From Hyphomonadaceae bacterium (lineage in GTDB: Bacteria; Pseudomonadota; Alphaproteobacteria; Caulobacterales; Aquidulcibacteraceae), in NCBI GenBank assembly GCA_022841905.1, contig JALHQO010000019.1, positions 1 to 32,133 of the forward strand: a stretch of DNA of 32,133 bases, in the 5' to 3' direction. Positions 8,134 to 18,975 of this stretch are shown one piece after another. A model generated the notes under the pieces. The model was not told the DNA's origin. It saw only the letters and a program-made list of their open reading frames with translations, and did no database searches. Made by a program: the position numbers and the translations under genes. The first letter of the stretch is position 1; each line of letters begins with the position of its first letter.

Positions 8134-8178
8134 CACGTAATGTCAGTATCTTACGTGAGTACCGCGAAACTTACTCAC
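8134..8178. promoter_or_regulatory. Two overlapping inverted repeats, possible operator
   Basis: CACGTAA (8134-8140) pairs with TTACGTG (8151-8157) across ten bases. GTGAGTA (8155-8161) pairs with TACTCAC (8172-8178) across another ten bases. The two palindromes share GTG at 8155-8157. The motif CTTAC also recurs exactly 20 bases apart (8150, 8170), about two DNA turns. The element lies just upstream of the EcfG -35 site on one side and about 125 bases before nuoG on the other, so a dimeric regulator bound here could affect either. No regulator is identified. Confidence 0.5.
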
Positions 8179-8213
8179 ATGCCTCTCATCCAGGCATTTA
8201 GCGGCGATGCGCG

Positions 8214-8297
8214 GTGGGCCTAAGCGCCTGTCGCAGCGGACCTTTCGCCCACTTGCGGCGACGCAATAAATGGGTCATTCGGGCGCCGCGAAAGCGG
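8214..8297 (+). promoter_or_regulatory. Hairpin-rich nuoG leader with two GNRA-type tetraloops
   Basis: Three stem-loops lie in a row. GTGGGC 8214-8219 pairs with GCCCAC 8247-8252. TTGCG 8253-8257 pairs with CGCAA 8262-8266 around a GCGA tetraloop. CCGC 8286-8289 pairs with GCGG 8294-8297 around a GAAA tetraloop. The last ends seven bases before the nuoG ATG, where no Shine-Dalgarno sequence is visible. This could be a structured 5' leader controlling nuoG translation, or chance pairing in GC-rich DNA. No known riboswitch is recognised, and I see no convincing promoter in this stretch. Confidence 0.35.
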
Positions 8298-8304
8298 ACT
8301 TTCC

Positions 8305-10365
8305 ATGACGAAGATTCTCGTCGACGGTGTTGAAGTCGACGTTCCTCCGGAACTCACCTTGCTGCAGGCGTGCGAAGCCGCCGGCGCTGAGATTCCGCGC
8401 TTTTGCTACCACGAGCGTCTGTCGATCGCTGGCAATTGCCGCATGTGCCTGATCGAAGTGAAGGTCGGCGGCAAGTCCGGGCCGAAACCGGTGGCCTCGT
8501 GCGCGCAGCAGGTCAAGGATTTGCCGCCGCCGCGCGACAACATCTTGAACGAACTCGTCACCAGCAGCGCCGTCGTCGAAAAGGCGCGCAAGGGCGTGAT
8601 GGAGTTTCTGCTTATCAATCACCCGCTCGATTGCCCGATCTGCGATCAGGGTGGCGAGTGTGACCTGCAGGACCAATCCGTCGCTTATGGCCGCGGCGGC
8701 TCGCGCTACGACGAGAACAAACGCGCGGTCGAAGAGAAATTCATGGGCCCGCTCGTGAAGACCGTGATGACGCGCTGTATCCAATGCACGCGCTGCATCA
8801 GGTTTGTTACCGAAGTGGCGGGCGTCTCCGAACTCGGCGCAACGGGCCGTGGCGAGGACATGGAAGTCACGACGTATCTGGAAGCCTCGCTCTCCAGCGA
8901 GCTTTCGGCCAACGTGATCGATCTCTGCCCCGTCGGCGCGCTGACTTCGAAGCCATACGCCTTCAACGCACGCCCCTGGGAGCTCTCGAAGACCGAGAGC
9001 GTCGACGTGATGGACGCGCTCGGCTCCAATATTCGCGTCGATGCGCGCGGCGACGCCGTTCTGCGCGTGCTGCCGCGCATCAATGACGAGATCAACGAAG
9101 AATGGATCTCGGACAAAACGCGCTATGCGGAAGATGGTCTGAACCGTCAGCGCCTGGATCGTCCGTACCTTCGCGAGAACGGCAAGCTGCGTGCTGCGAC
9201 TTGGGGCGAGGCGTTAGAGGCGACGGCGAAGGCGCTTTTGGGCGATCCGAAGAAGATCGGCGCGATCGCCGGAGATATTGCTTGCGCCGAGAGCATTAAG
9301 GCGACGCTCGACCTCTTCCGTGCGCTTGGCTCGCCCAACACCGATTGCCGCGCCGATGGCGCGCAAGTCGGCGGCGCGCGCGCTAGTTACATTTTCAACT
9401 CGACCATCGCCGGCATCGACCAAGCCGACGCGATCCTGCTCGTTGGCACGAACCCGCGCCTCGAAGCGCCGGTGCTCAATGCCCGCATCCGCAAAGCATG
9501 GCTGCGCGGCGCCGAGATTGGCGTGATCGGTGAAGCGGCTGATCTGACCTATCGTTACGCGCATATTGGCGCCGGTGGTGATGCGCTCGGCAAACTCGGC
9601 GACTTCGGCGATGTGCTGAGCAAAGCGCAACGGCCGATGGTGATCGTCGGCGCTGGCGCTTTGGCGCGCGACGATGGCGGCGCGATCTTGCGTGCTGCCG
9701 GAAAGCTCGCGGCTGGCTTGTCGAAGGACGGCTGGAGTGCGTTCAACGTGCTGCACACGGCAGCTTCGCGCGTCGGCGGCCTCGATCTCGGCTTCTTGCC
9801 GGGTGAGGGCGGCAAGAGCGCGAAGGAGATGCTCGCGGGCGGGATGGATACGCTGCTGCTGCTCGGCGTCGACGAAGTCGCGCTGCCGAAGGCCGGCACG
9901 ATCATCTATCTCGGCACGCACGGCGATGCGGGCGCGCATCGTGCCGACATCATTCTGCCGGGTGCTGCCTATACCGAGAAAGACGCAACCTGGGTCAACA
10001 CTGAGGGCCGCGTGCAATATGGCCAGCGCGCGACCTTCCCGAAGGGCGACGCGAAGGAAGATTGGGCGATCCTGCGCGCGCTCTCCGGCGCCATGGGCAA
10101 GACGCTGCCGTATGACACGCTGGGCGCTTTGCGGGCCAAGATGATTGCCGACCATCCGACCTTCGGCCAGGTCGATTACGCGCCCGGCCCGGATGCGAGC
10201 TTTGACGCCAGCGCCATCGGCGCTGAGGGCAAGCTTTCGAACGTGCCACTGCGTAGCCCGATCACGGATTTCTACCTCACCAACCCGATCGCGCGCGCTT
10301 CGAAGACGATGGCAGAGTGTTCGCGCCTGCGAGCCGGCGTGAGCGCAAAGGTGGCGGCGGAATGA
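8305..10365 (+). CDS. nuoG: NADH-quinone oxidoreductase subunit G (75 kDa type)
   Basis: NuoG is the large iron-sulfur subunit of the NADH module. The 686-residue protein has an N-terminal [2Fe-2S] domain with Cys34, Cys45, Cys48 and Cys66, then [18 protein letters not shown] (His/Cys-ligated [4Fe-4S]), then [10 protein letters not shown] with a later CPVGAL ([4Fe-4S]). The rest is a molybdopterin-oxidoreductase-like domain without a cofactor, as in mitochondrial NDUFS1. The short length and absence of a further N7 cluster motif match the alphaproteobacterial type. The gene starts a second nuo block after a 459-base interruption and overlaps nuoH by four bases. No Shine-Dalgarno is visible before ATG 8305. 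Confidence 0.97.
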   Translation: MTKILVDGVEVDVPPELTLLQACEAAGAEIPRFCYHERLSIAGNCRMCLIEVKVGGKSGPKPVASCAQQVKDLPPPRDNILNELVTSSAVVEKARKGVMEFLLINHPLDCPICDQGGECDLQDQSVAYGRGGSRYDENKRAVEEKFMGPLVKTVMTRCIQCTRCIRFVTEVAGVSELGATGRGEDMEVTTYLEASLSSELSANVIDLCPVGALTSKPYAFNARPWELSKTESVDVMDALGSNIRVDARGDAVLRVLPRINDEINEEWISDKTRYAEDGLNRQRLDRPYLRENGKLRAATWGEALEATAKALLGDPKKIGAIAGDIACAESIKATLDLFRALGSPNTDCRADGAQVGGARASYIFNSTIAGIDQADAILLVGTNPRLEAPVLNARIRKAWLRGAEIGVIGEAADLTYRYAHIGAGGDALGKLGDFGDVLSKAQRPMVIVGAGALARDDGGAILRAAGKLAAGLSKDGWSAFNVLHTAASRVGGLDLGFLPGEGGKSAKEMLAGGMDTLLLLGVDEVALPKAGTIIYLGTHGDAGAHRADIILPGAAYTEKDATWVNTEGRVQYGQRATFPKGDAKEDWAILRALSGAMGKTLPYDTLGALRAKMIADHPTFGQVDYAPGPDASFDASAIGAEGKLSNVPLRSPITDFYLTNPIARASKTMAECSRLRAGVSAKVAAE

Positions 10366-11492
10366 ACCCGAGCGCCGATTACGTGCCGCTGATTGCTCTC
10401 CCGGTCGAATGGGAGTGGGCGCTGATGAAGACGGGCCAAGTGCTCGCCATCATGATCCTGCTGCTGATCTCGCTCGCGTTCCTGCTGCTGTTCGACCGCA
10501 AGGTCTGGGCGGCGGTGCAGCTGCGCAAAGGCCCGAACGTCGTTGGCCCGTTCGGCCTACTGCAGAGCTTCGCGGACTTCTTCAAGTTCGTGTTCAAGGA
10601 AATTGTCATTCCCGCGGGCGCCAACAAAACGGTGTTCATCCTCGCGCCGCTGCTGACGTTCGTGCTGGCGTTCGTTGGCTGGGCGGCGGTGCCTTGGGCG
10701 CCGGGTGTTGTTATCGCCGATCTTAACGTCGGCATTCTCTACCTGTTCGCGATCAGCTCGCTCGGCGTGTACGGCATCATCATGGGCGGCTGGGCGTCCA
10801 ACTCGAAGTATCCGTTTCTTGGCGGTCTACGTTCGGCGGCGCAGATGGTGAGCTATGAAGTCTCGATCGGCTTCATCATCATCACCGTGCTGTTGCTGGT
10901 CGGCTCGCTGAACCTCACCACGATCGTGGATGCGCAAGCGGCGGGCATCTGGGCCTGGCACGGCTTCCGGATTTTGGATTTCTCAGAGTTTCCGTCTAAC
11001 ATCCTCGTCGGCGTCACCATGCTGGCGATGCTCGGCATGTTCTTCATTTCGGCCTTGGCCGAAACCAACCGCCCGCCCTTCGATCTGCCGGAAGCAGAGT
11101 CCGAACTCGTGGCTGGCTATCAGGTCGAGTACTCTTCGACGCCGTATCTGCTCTTCATGATCGGCGAATATCTGAACATCGTGATGATGTGCGCGATGAC
11201 GAGCATCCTCTTCCTCGGCGGCTGGCACTTGCCGTGGGGGCCGGTGGAGAGCTTGGGCCTGAACCCGTTCTTCACCTCGCTCGTCGCGATGCTGATCTTC
11301 TACGCCAAGCTTTGGATCATGTTCTTCATGTTCGCGATGGTGAAGGCGATCGTGCCGCGTTATCGCTACGATCAACTGATGCGGATTGGCTGGAAGATTT
11401 TCTTGCCGACCTCGCTCGTGGCTGTTGTCGCCATCGGCTATTACGTCACTTTCCTTCAGCCCGTCGCTGCAACGTCTGTGGCGGGTGGCTGA
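10362..11492 (+). CDS. nuoH: NADH-quinone oxidoreductase subunit H
   Basis: NuoH is the membrane subunit that contacts the peripheral arm, shapes the quinone channel and begins the proton pathway. The 376-residue protein has about eight membrane segments and the family signature [35 protein letters not shown] near residue 55 is another conserved stretch. The ATG at 10362 overlaps the nuoG stop (ATGA). The open frame extends further upstream to 10317, but that part lies in nuoG. The last base of its stop is the first base of the following lipoprotein start (TGATG). Confidence 0.97.
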   Translation: MNPSADYVPLIALPVEWEWALMKTGQVLAIMILLLISLAFLLLFDRKVWAAVQLRKGPNVVGPFGLLQSFADFFKFVFKEIVIPAGANKTVFILAPLLTFVLAFVGWAAVPWAPGVVIADLNVGILYLFAISSLGVYGIIMGGWASNSKYPFLGGLRSAAQMVSYEVSIGFIIITVLLLVGSLNLTTIVDAQAAGIWAWHGFRILDFSEFPSNILVGVTMLAMLGMFFISALAETNRPPFDLPEAESELVAGYQVEYSSTPYLLFMIGEYLNIVMMCAMTSILFLGGWHLPWGPVESLGLNPFFTSLVAMLIFYAKLWIMFFMFAMVKAIVPRYRYDQLMRIGWKIFLPTSLVAVVAIGYYVTFLQPVAATSVAGG

Positions 11493-11728
11493 TGCGGGCT
11501 TTGATTCTCACCGTCATGGTCGCGCTCGGCGCCTGCGCCACCCAGCTGCCGCAGGTGGTGACTCGCGAGGGCGGCGTCTTCGACGTCCGATACGACAACC
11601 GTCTGCAAACGACGCAGGAAGCAGACCTCCGCGCCGACCGCCATTGCGGCGGGCCGGCGGCGTTTGAATCTGAGCAAACCGGCTTCGATGGTTTGTCCTA
11701 CCGCACCTATCGTTGCAGGGAGCGCTGA
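11492..11728 (+). CDS. Small predicted lipoprotein between nuoH and nuoI
   Basis: The 78-residue protein has a short lipoprotein signal: [15 protein letters not shown] with lipobox Leu12-Gly13-Ala14-Cys15. The mature part of about 64 residues has two further cysteines (Cys52, Cys75) that could form a disulfide in the periplasm, and an acidic/basic surface with DVRYDNRLQTTQEADLRADR. No family is recognised. The start shares one base with the nuoH stop, and three bases separate its stop from nuoI. It is therefore translated from the nuo message. It is not a known complex I subunit. A role at the periplasmic face is conceivable but unsupported. Confidence 0.82.
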   Translation: MRALILTVMVALGACATQLPQVVTREGGVFDVRYDNRLQTTQEADLRADRHCGGPAAFESEQTGFDGLSYRTYRCRER

Positions 11729-11731
11729 GAG

Positions 11732-12220
11732 ATGTCCCGCATCCTCCAAGCCGCCAAAGGCGCTCTGATGCTCGACATGCTGGGCGGGTTCGCGCTCGGC
11801 ATGAAGTATTTCTTCAAGCGCAAAGCGACGGTGAACTACCCGTTCGAGAAGGGCCCGCTCAGCCCACGCTTCCGCGGCGAGCACGCGCTCCGGCGCTATG
11901 CCAACGGTGAAGAACGCTGCATCGCTTGCAAGCTCTGCGAAGCCATCTGCCCGGCGCAAGCGATCACCATCGAAGCCGAGCCACGCGAAGACGGTTCGCG
12001 CCGCACCACGCGCTACGACATCGACATGGTGAAGTGCATCTATTGCGGCTACTGCCAGGAGGCGTGCCCGGTGGATGCGATCGTCGAGGGGCCGAACTTC
12101 GAGTTCGCCACCGAGACGCGCGAAGAGCTCTATTATGACAAGGAACGCTTGCTCGCGAACGGCGATCGCTGGGAGCGCGAGATCGCGAAGAATTTGGAAC
12201 TGGACGCGCCTTACCGATAG
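11732..12220 (+). CDS. nuoI: NADH-quinone oxidoreductase subunit I (8Fe-8S, 23 kDa type)
   Basis: NuoI carries two [4Fe-4S] clusters, N6a and N6b, passing electrons to N2 in NuoB. The 162-residue protein shows two ferredoxin motifs: Cys63/66/69/73 ([12 protein letters not shown]) and Cys102/105/108/112 ([12 protein letters not shown]). An N-terminal amphipathic stretch anchors it near the membrane. AGGGAG at 11717-11722 lies nine bases before the ATG. The C-terminal [17 protein letters not shown] is typical of the alphaproteobacterial and mitochondrial form. A 66-base gap, with no clear promoter, separates it from nuoJ. Confidence 0.98.
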   Translation: MSRILQAAKGALMLDMLGGFALGMKYFFKRKATVNYPFEKGPLSPRFRGEHALRRYANGEERCIACKLCEAICPAQAITIEAEPREDGSRRTTRYDIDMVKCIYCGYCQEACPVDAIVEGPNFEFATETREELYYDKERLLANGDRWEREIAKNLELDAPYR

Positions 12221-12286
12221 GGCGGGTTTTTCTCGGGGGCTGCGGGCGAGAACGCCGGCGCCGTTTCGATTGGGAGAACGGTTGGG

Positions 12287-12895
12287 ATGTTGGCGGCAAT
12301 CGCCTGGTGGGTGTTGGCGACGATCGCGGTCTTGTCCGCGTTCGCGGTCATCGCTGCGCGCAATCCCGTACACTCCGTGCTGTTCCTAATCCTGACCTTC
12401 TTCACGTCGGCCGGCCTGTTCGTGCTGCTGGGCGCCGAGTTTTTGGCCATGCTGCTGGTGGTCGTCTATGTCGGCGCCGTGGCGGTGCTCTTCCTCTTCG
12501 TCGTCATGATGCTCGACGTGGACTTTGCCGAGCTTAAGCAGGGCTTCCTCTCATACACGCCGATTGGCGCGATCATTGCCGTGGCGCTCTTCGCCGAACT
12601 GGCGCTCGTTGCCAGCGCCTCGATGTCGTCCAACGGCGTGCCTATCTCGGTTGCCGCGACGGGCGAAAGCGCCGTCACCAATGCCGAGGCGATCGGGCAG
12701 GTGCTCTACACCGAGTATCTACTCGTCTTCCAAATGGCGGGGTTGGTTCTCCTGGTCGCCATGATCGGCGCGATCGTGCTGACGCTTCGCCACCGGCCGG
12801 GCGTGCGCAAGCAGGACATCACCGCGCAAGTTGGCCGCAAGCGCTCCGAAGGTGTCGAACTCAAGGACCCGCGTCCAGGGCAGGGGCTGGGCTGA
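12287..12895 (+). CDS. nuoJ: NADH-quinone oxidoreductase subunit J
   Basis: NuoJ is a membrane-arm subunit of complex I involved in coupling. The 202-residue protein has five membrane segments, with the conserved [19 protein letters not shown] around TM3, where the family shows a flexible helix. The C-terminal tail of about 30 residues ([20 protein letters not shown]) is charged and cytoplasmic. GGGAGAACGG precedes the ATG. The nuoK start overlaps its stop by one base (TGATG). Length is usual for alphaproteobacteria. Confidence 0.96.
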   Translation: MLAAIAWWVLATIAVLSAFAVIAARNPVHSVLFLILTFFTSAGLFVLLGAEFLAMLLVVVYVGAVAVLFLFVVMMLDVDFAELKQGFLSYTPIGAIIAVALFAELALVASASMSSNGVPISVAATGESAVTNAEAIGQVLYTEYLLVFQMAGLVLLVAMIGAIVLTLRHRPGVRKQDITAQVGRKRSEGVELKDPRPGQGLG

Positions 12896-13206
12896 TGTTT
12901 GAGATCGGGCTTTCCCACTATTTGTTCATGGCCGCCGCGCTTTTTACGATCGGCGTCTTCGGCATTTTCGTGAACCGCAAGAACGTCATCATCATTCTGA
13001 TGTCGATCGAACTCGTTCTGCTCTCGGTGAACATCAATCTGGTGGCGTTCTCGGCCTATCTGCAGAACCTCGAAGGGCAGATTTTCGCGATGATGGTTCT
13101 GACGGTCGCGGCGGCTGAAGCGGCCGTGGGCCTGGCCATTCTCGTCACCTACTTCCGCAACCGCGGCAATATCGCGGTCGAAGACATCAACCAGATGCGG
13201 GGCTAG
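12895..13206 (+). CDS. nuoK: NADH-quinone oxidoreductase subunit K
   Basis: NuoK is a small three-helix membrane subunit of complex I, related to MrpC of Na+/H+ antiporters. The 103-residue protein keeps the two buried glutamates needed for proton transfer: Glu39 in [18 protein letters not shown] and Glu75 in [12 protein letters not shown]. Membrane segments are about 5-25, 31-53 and 63-87. The start overlaps the nuoJ stop by one base, and nuoL begins two bases after its stop. Size and motifs are entirely normal. Confidence 0.97.
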   Translation: MFEIGLSHYLFMAAALFTIGVFGIFVNRKNVIIILMSIELVLLSVNINLVAFSAYLQNLEGQIFAMMVLTVAAAEAAVGLAILVTYFRNRGNIAVEDINQMRG

Positions 13207-13208
13207 GC

Positions 13209-15227
13209 GTGCAATTTTCCCCCGAAGTCCTGATCGTCCTCGGCCCGCTGTTCGCGGCGGCGTTCGCGGGGCTGTTACAGCGCTACATCGGCGACAAGGT
13301 CGCGATGGGCGTCACGACGGCGTCGATTGGCCTCTCGCTGATCCTCTCGTGGCCGATCTTCATCGGCTTCGTCTGGGGCGACGAGCAGGCGCGCGTGATC
13401 GAGCTCTTCCGCTTCATCGATGTCGCCGGCTTCACGTCGATCTGGAGCGTGCGTATCGACACGATGTCGGCGATCATGCTGGTGGTTGTGAACACGGTCT
13501 CGTTCCTGGTTCACGTCTATTCGATCGGCTACATGGCCGAAGATCCGCACCGGGCGCGGTTCTTCTCCTACCTCTCGTTCTTCACCTTCTCGATGCTCGC
13601 TTTGGTGACGGCGAACGACTTCTTGCAGCTCTTCTTCGGCTGGGAAGGGGTGGGCGTCGCGTCCTACTTGTTGATCGGGTTCTGGTTCCAAAAGCGCAGC
13701 GCCAATGATGCGGCGATCAAGGCGTTCGTGACCAACCGGGTCGGCGATTTCGGCTTTGCGCTCGGCATCATGGCGGCCTTCTTCTGCTACGGCTCGATCC
13801 AGTTCGACGAGGTTTTCCACGCCGCCGCCGCCAATCCGGAGCTGATGCTCGGCGTCGGCGAAGTGCAGTTCCGCGCCGTCGAGGTGATCGCGTTCCTGCT
13901 GTTCATCGGCGCGATGGGCAAGTCGGCGCAGTTTTTCCTGCACGTGTGGTTGCCAGACGCGATGGAGGGCCCGACGCCGGTTTCCGCGCTCATCCACGCC
14001 GCCACCATGGTGACGGCCGGCGTGTTCATGGTCTGCCGCGCGGGCGAGCTTTATCATCTTGCGCCGCTGGCGAGCGGTTTCGTGACCATCATTGGCGCTG
14101 TGACGGCGTTGTTTGCGGCAACGGTGGGTCTCGCGCAGAACGACATCAAGCGCGTCATCGCCTATTCGACCTGTTCGCAGCTTGGCTACATGTTCTTCGC
14201 GGCCGGCGTCGGCGCTTACAACGCGGCCATGTTCCACCTGTTCACGCACGCCTTCTTCAAGGCGCTGCTTTTCCTTGGTGCGGGCTCCGTGATCCACGGC
14301 ATGCACCACGAGCAGGACATGCGTTACATGGGCGGCGTCCGCAAACCGATGCCGATCACCTGGGCGATGATGACGATTGGCACTGTTGCGCTGATCGGTC
14401 TCGGCATTCCGGGCATTGGCGGCTTCGCCGGCTTCTACTCGAAGGATGCAATCATCGAGGCTGCGTATGCGAGCCACGGCATCGGCGCACAGTTTGCGTT
14501 CTGGTGCGGCGTGACGGCGGCGCTGCTGACCAGCTTCTATTCATGGCGGCTCGCCTTCATGACCTTCGAAGGCAAATTCCGTCCGAACCCGCATGCGCAT
14601 CACGATGACCACGCGCATCACGATGAGCACGCGAATGACCACCATCATCATGCCGCGCCGGCTGATGGTTCAGCGCCCGCGCATGAATCGCCCTGGATCA
14701 TGCTTGCGCCGCTGATCGTGTTGGCGATCGGCGCGATTTTCGCGGGCATGGTGTTTTACCCATACTTCATGGGCGAACATGCAGGCGGCTTCTGGGATCA
14801 CGTCATCCCGTTCCACGAGGGTCACCACGACTTCCCGACCTGGGTGCTGTGGGCACCGCTGGTCGTGACGCTGACCGGTTTTCTATTCGCCGTGATATTC
14901 TATCTCTGGAAACCTGCCGCGCCGAAGGCGATGGCGAAGGGGCCCGTTTGGGCCTTCCTCTACAACAAGTGGTACTTCGACGAGCTTTACGACTTGGTCT
15001 TCGTCAAAGGCGCGCGCGCCATCGGCGATCTCTTCTGGAAGATCGGCGACAAGAAAATCATCGATGGGCTCGGGCCTGACGGCGTCGCGGCGACCTCGCG
15101 CTTCGTGTCGCGTAACGTGCGCAAGGCGCAGACTGGCTTTGTTTATCACTACAGCTTCATCATGCTGATCGCCGCGGTTGCGTTCGGCGCCTATGCGATC
15201 TTCGTCGGCATCGGGGGCGCGCGATGA
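13209..15227 (+). CDS. nuoL: NADH-quinone oxidoreductase subunit L, with a His-rich loop
   Basis: NuoL is the distal antiporter-like proton-pumping subunit, with the long lateral helix along the membrane arm. The 672-residue protein shows the core [37 protein letters not shown] and [15 protein letters not shown] motifs. A GTG start at 13209 lies two bases after nuoK. Residues 462-481 contain eleven histidines in twenty positions mixed with Asp and Glu, in the loop after the antiporter core and before the C-terminal helices. Such a stretch could bind divalent metal, but it is not part of the known pumping machinery. The C-terminus overlaps nuoM by four bases. Confidence 0.97.
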   Translation: MQFSPEVLIVLGPLFAAAFAGLLQRYIGDKVAMGVTTASIGLSLILSWPIFIGFVWGDEQARVIELFRFIDVAGFTSIWSVRIDTMSAIMLVVVNTVSFLVHVYSIGYMAEDPHRARFFSYLSFFTFSMLALVTANDFLQLFFGWEGVGVASYLLIGFWFQKRSANDAAIKAFVTNRVGDFGFALGIMAAFFCYGSIQFDEVFHAAAANPELMLGVGEVQFRAVEVIAFLLFIGAMGKSAQFFLHVWLPDAMEGPTPVSALIHAATMVTAGVFMVCRAGELYHLAPLASGFVTIIGAVTALFAATVGLAQNDIKRVIAYSTCSQLGYMFFAAGVGAYNAAMFHLFTHAFFKALLFLGAGSVIHGMHHEQDMRYMGGVRKPMPITWAMMTIGTVALIGLGIPGIGGFAGFYSKDAIIEAAYASHGIGAQFAFWCGVTAALLTSFYSWRLAFMTFEGKFRPNPHAHHDDHAHHDEHANDHHHHAAPADGSAPAHESPWIMLAPLIVLAIGAIFAGMVFYPYFMGEHAGGFWDHVIPFHEGHHDFPTWVLWAPLVVTLTGFLFAVIFYLWKPAAPKAMAKGPVWAFLYNKWYFDELYDLVFVKGARAIGDLFWKIGDKKIIDGLGPDGVAATSRFVSRNVRKAQTGFVYHYSFIMLIAAVAFGAYAIFVGIGGAR

Positions 15228-16753
15228 ACGAGATGTTCGCCGGCTGGCCGCTGCTTTCGATTGTCACCTTCATGCCCACGGCGGGTGCGTTGCTGATCCT
15301 GCTCGCACGAATTTCGCAGCGCGGCGACAATGCTGGCTACGACAACGGCGTCAAGCTGCTGACTCTGATTGTCACCATCGCGACCTTCTTCATGTCGCTG
15401 TTCGCCTTCGCCGCGTTCCAGTGGGACGCGCCGGGCTTCCAATTGCAAGAAGACATCCCGTGGGCCTTCGGCGCGAGCTACGCCATGGGTGTCGATCAGC
15501 TGGCCATGTCGCTGGTGCTGCTGACGACCTTTCTCACGCCGCTTTGCATTTTGGCGAGCTGGTCGATCGAGAAACAGGTCAGCTCCTACATGGTGCTGTT
15601 CCTGCTGCTCGAGACGCTGATGATTGGCGTCTTCTGTGCGCAGGACATCGTGCTGTTCTATCTCTTCTTCGAGGGCGGACTGATCCCGATGTTCATCCTC
15701 ATCGGGGTGTGGGGCGGCGAGCGGCGCGTCTATGCGGCGTTCAAGTTCTTCCTCTACACGCTGCTCGGCTCGCTGCTCATGCTGGTCGCCATCGTTGCGA
15801 TGATTGTGATGGCGCGCGCCGCTGGGATCGAGAATCCCTCGAATATTCCGGCGCTGACCGCGTTCGCCGCGCAGGGCGGGTTCAGCCCCGACATCCAAAT
15901 CTGGCTCTGGTTAGCCTTCTTCGCATCGTTCGCGGTGAAGATGCCGATGTGGCCAGTACACACTTGGCTGCCGGACGCACACGTCGAAGCGCCGACAGCG
16001 GCGTCAGTCGTGCTGGCGGCGATCTTGCTCAAAATGGGTGGTTACGGCTTCCTGCGCTTCTCGCTGCCCATGTTCCCGGACGCGTCGCACTTCTTCACGC
16101 CCTTGGTGTTCGTGCTGAGCGTGATCGCGATCGTCTATGCGTCGCTGGTCGCCTTCCGCCAGCTCGATATGAAGAAGCTGATCGCTTACTCGTCCGTGGC
16201 GCACATGGGCTTTGTCACCATGGGCATTTTCGCCGGCAACGAGCAGGGCATTCAGGGCGCCATCTTCCAGATGCTGTCGCACGGCATCATTTCTGGCGCG
16301 CTCTTCCTGTGCGTCGGCGTCGTTTACGATCGCATGCACACCCGCGAGATCGCGTTCTATGGCGGTCTGGTGCACCGCATGCCGGTCTATGCGGCCATCC
16401 TCCTTCTGTTCACCATGGGGAATGTCGGCCTGCCGGGGACGTCTGGCTTCCCCGGCGAAATCCTCACCATGGTCGGCGCCTTCCAGGTAAACGCGTGGGT
16501 CGCGGCCGGTGCGGCGCTCGGGGTGATCTTCTCGGCCGCTTATGCGCTGACGCTTTATCGCAAGGTCGCGTTTGGCGTGATCGAGAATCCCAAGCTCGAT
16601 GGCATCGCGGATCTGGACGCACGTGAGTGGATCACGTTCATTCCGCTGGTCATTGCGACGCTCGTCATGGGCCTCGCGCCATCCTACGTGCTCGACTTCA
16701 CAAGCATCTCCGCTGAAGCGATCGCCAACGCGTATGCGGGAGCCGCGCCATGA
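15224..16753 (+). CDS. nuoM: NADH-quinone oxidoreductase subunit M
   Basis: NuoM is the second antiporter-like proton channel of the complex I membrane arm. The 509-residue protein has about 14 membrane segments. Conserved elements include [20 protein letters not shown], whose Glu belongs to the first half channel, [20 protein letters not shown], and [15 protein letters not shown]. The ATG overlaps the nuoL stop, and its own stop overlaps nuoN by four bases, so L, M and N are translationally coupled. Nothing unusual is seen. Confidence 0.98.
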   Translation: MNEMFAGWPLLSIVTFMPTAGALLILLARISQRGDNAGYDNGVKLLTLIVTIATFFMSLFAFAAFQWDAPGFQLQEDIPWAFGASYAMGVDQLAMSLVLLTTFLTPLCILASWSIEKQVSSYMVLFLLLETLMIGVFCAQDIVLFYLFFEGGLIPMFILIGVWGGERRVYAAFKFFLYTLLGSLLMLVAIVAMIVMARAAGIENPSNIPALTAFAAQGGFSPDIQIWLWLAFFASFAVKMPMWPVHTWLPDAHVEAPTAASVVLAAILLKMGGYGFLRFSLPMFPDASHFFTPLVFVLSVIAIVYASLVAFRQLDMKKLIAYSSVAHMGFVTMGIFAGNEQGIQGAIFQMLSHGIISGALFLCVGVVYDRMHTREIAFYGGLVHRMPVYAAILLLFTMGNVGLPGTSGFPGEILTMVGAFQVNAWVAAGAALGVIFSAAYALTLYRKVAFGVIENPKLDGIADLDAREWITFIPLVIATLVMGLAPSYVLDFTSISAEAIANAYAGAAP

Positions 16754-18204
16754 ACGCCCCGCTTTTGGACCTGACGAACAGTTTGCCGCTGGCTCGTCCT
16801 GAGCTGCTGTTGGCAGGCTTCGCGCTCATCGCCGTCGTCCTAGGCGCTTGGTTTAAGGACCGGGCTTTCTTGGCGCTATCTGTGCTGGGCGTTATCACGC
16901 TGCTTGGCGCGGGCGGGTTGGCGATCCTGTTTCAGCCCGGCGCGCCGGTGGAAATTCTGCAAGGCGCCATGGTTGTCGACGGTGTCGGCGTCTTCGCTAA
17001 GGCGCTGATCGCACTCTCGGCAGCGGCGACCTTGGCGTTGGGCGCGGACCATTTTGTCCGCACCGACGAACAGCGCTTCGAATTTCCGATCGTGGTCGTG
17101 CTGGCTGTGCTCGGCATGTTCGTCATGGTCTCGGCGCAAGATTTGATCAGCCTTTATCTCGGCGTCGAACTTCAGAGCTTATCGGCCTACGTGCTGGCGG
17201 CGTGGCGGCGCGATGACTCGCGCTCCTCCGAGGCCGGCCTCAAATATTTCGTGCTGAGTGCGATCTCTTCCGGTCTGCTCTTATTTGGCTCGTCGTTCGT
17301 GTACGGATTTACCGGCTCGATCCGCTTTGACGCTATCGCGGCGGCGATTGGCGAGGGCGCCGGCGGGGTCGGCCTCATATTTGGCATTGTGCTGATGCTA
17401 TGCGCGCTCGGCTTCAAGATGTCGGCGGCGCCATTCCACATGTGGACGCCGGATGTGTACGAGGGCGCGCCGACGCCGGTGACGGCCTTCTTTGCGGCGG
17501 CGCCAAAGGTCGCGGCTGTCGCACTGATGGCGCGCGTGCTCTACGAGCCGTTCGCCGGCCTTGAGGATCAGTGGCGCCAAGTCGTGGCCGCGCTCTCGGC
17601 GATCTCGATGGTTTGGGGCTCGATCGGCGCGCTGCTGCAGACGAACCTGAAGCGACTGATGGCGTATTCGTCCATCGCCAATATGGGCTTTGTGCTGATG
17701 GGCCTGGCGAGCGGAGTCGATCAGGGGCCGGTCGCTTCGTTGATCTATCTCGCCCTCTATCTGCCGGCCAACATCGGCGTGTTTGCGCTCATCCTTGCGA
17801 TGCGTCGCAACAATCAGCCGGTGGAAACGGTGGCCGATCTCGCGGGGCTCGCGCAAAAGCGGCCTTGGATGGCGGCGATGTTTACGATGCTGTTGTTCTC
17901 GATCGCGGGCGTCCCGCCGTTTGCGGGCTTCATTGGCAAGCTGTTGGTGTTCTCTGCAGCCGTGGAGACGGGGCTGGTGTGGCTCGCCATCGTTGGCGGC
18001 ATCGCGGCGGTGATTGCGGCGGCGTATTATCTGCGCGTGTTGGCCTCGATCTGGTTTGCACCATCGACGGCTCAACTCCAGCCCGCCAGCGGCACGATCG
18101 CGGTGACCGCGACCGTAATGGCCGCGCTCACCTTCCCGGTGCTGGTGCTGGCGCTCGGGGCGTTGCAGAACTGGGCTGAAGCCGCGGTACGGTCGAGTTT
18201 TTGA
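16750..18204 (+). CDS. nuoN: NADH-quinone oxidoreductase subunit N
   Basis: NuoN is the third antiporter-like subunit, nearest to NuoJ/K, and completes the set of 14 complex I genes. The 484-residue protein contains [40 protein letters not shown] and [20 protein letters not shown], all strongly conserved. It has about 14 membrane segments. The start overlaps nuoM by four bases. birA follows after 13 bases, so the biotin ligase is probably co-transcribed with complex I, a known arrangement in alphaproteobacteria. Confidence 0.98.
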   Translation: MNAPLLDLTNSLPLARPELLLAGFALIAVVLGAWFKDRAFLALSVLGVITLLGAGGLAILFQPGAPVEILQGAMVVDGVGVFAKALIALSAAATLALGADHFVRTDEQRFEFPIVVVLAVLGMFVMVSAQDLISLYLGVELQSLSAYVLAAWRRDDSRSSEAGLKYFVLSAISSGLLLFGSSFVYGFTGSIRFDAIAAAIGEGAGGVGLIFGIVLMLCALGFKMSAAPFHMWTPDVYEGAPTPVTAFFAAAPKVAAVALMARVLYEPFAGLEDQWRQVVAALSAISMVWGSIGALLQTNLKRLMAYSSIANMGFVLMGLASGVDQGPVASLIYLALYLPANIGVFALILAMRRNNQPVETVADLAGLAQKRPWMAAMFTMLLFSIAGVPPFAGFIGKLLVFSAAVETGLVWLAIVGGIAAVIAAAYYLRVLASIWFAPSTAQLQPASGTIAVTATVMAALTFPVLVLALGALQNWAEAAVRSSF

Positions 18205-18217
18205 GAAAGCCGGTCAG

Positions 18218-18967
18218 ATGATCGACGGCCAAGCGCCGATCGAGACGTTCGACGAAATCGACTCCACCATGCTGGAGGCGCGCCGCCGCGCCGAGCGTGG
18301 CGAACTTGGGCCAGTGTGGATGGTGGCGAAACGGCAGACGGCAGGACGCGGGCGTCGCGGGCGGGCTTGGATATCAAAAGACGGCAACCTGCTCGCGACG
18401 TATCTCTTCGCGACACAGAAGCCGCCAGGCGAGATCGCGCTGCTCGGCTTCGCTGCGGGCGTGGCGATCGCTGAGGCGACTGACGAGATTATCGGCGCCG
18501 GCAGCGCGCTGCTGAAATGGCCGAACGATGTGCTCATCGACGGCGCCAAGGCGGCGGGCATCTTGCTCGATTCCGGATCGCTTGCAGGCGGCGGCGTTTG
18601 GGCGGCGCTGGCGTTTGGGGTCAACCTCGCTGACGCCCCCGAAGGCATCGACCAGCGCACCACGAGCTTGCGCGCGGTGTTGCCGCCCGACGCCGAAGCG
18701 CCGGCGCCGCTGGCGTTCTTGGCCCGCGTGCAGCGCGGATTGGTGGCTTGGAGCGCACGCCTAGAGGCGGAAGGCTTTGCGCCGTTGCGCCAGGCTTGGC
18801 TCTCGCGCGCTTATGGCATCGGCCAAGAGGCGCGCATCATTCAGGGCGAGACGGCTTTGGAAGGGCGCTTCGCCGGTCTATCACCACGCGGCGAATTGGA
18901 ACTGGATACGACCGAAGGCCGACGCCTCATCGCCGCCGGCGATGTGTTTTTCCCGCAAGCAGGCTAA
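18218..18967 (+). CDS. birA: Biotin--[acetyl-CoA-carboxylase] ligase, catalytic domain only
   Basis: BirA attaches biotin to the carboxyl-carrier subunit of acetyl-CoA carboxylase and related enzymes, via biotinyl-AMP. The 249-residue protein shows the biotin/AMP loop GRGRRGRAW (43-51) and [20 protein letters not shown], with catalytic Lys100. A small C-terminal domain follows. It lacks the N-terminal winged helix of E. coli BirA, so it should not repress biotin genes. The substrate-defining [15 protein letters not shown] near the N-terminus confirms a complete start. The next gene, coaX, begins eight bases later. Confidence 0.95.
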   Translation: MIDGQAPIETFDEIDSTMLEARRRAERGELGPVWMVAKRQTAGRGRRGRAWISKDGNLLATYLFATQKPPGEIALLGFAAGVAIAEATDEIIGAGSALLKWPNDVLIDGAKAAGILLDSGSLAGGGVWAALAFGVNLADAPEGIDQRTTSLRAVLPPDAEAPAPLAFLARVQRGLVAWSARLEAEGFAPLRQAWLSRAYGIGQEARIIQGETALEGRFAGLSPRGELELDTTEGRRLIAAGDVFFPQAG

Positions 18968-18975
18968 GCTTCCCC

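Noticed and set aside
13275-14477. Minus-strand open frame of about 400 codons opposite nuoL
   Set aside because: Arg/His/Glu-rich shadow of a highly conserved membrane protein gene.
18748-18975. N-terminal extension of coaX
   Set aside because: It lies within birA in another frame, is Arg-rich, and the family N-terminus begins at the ATG at 18976.
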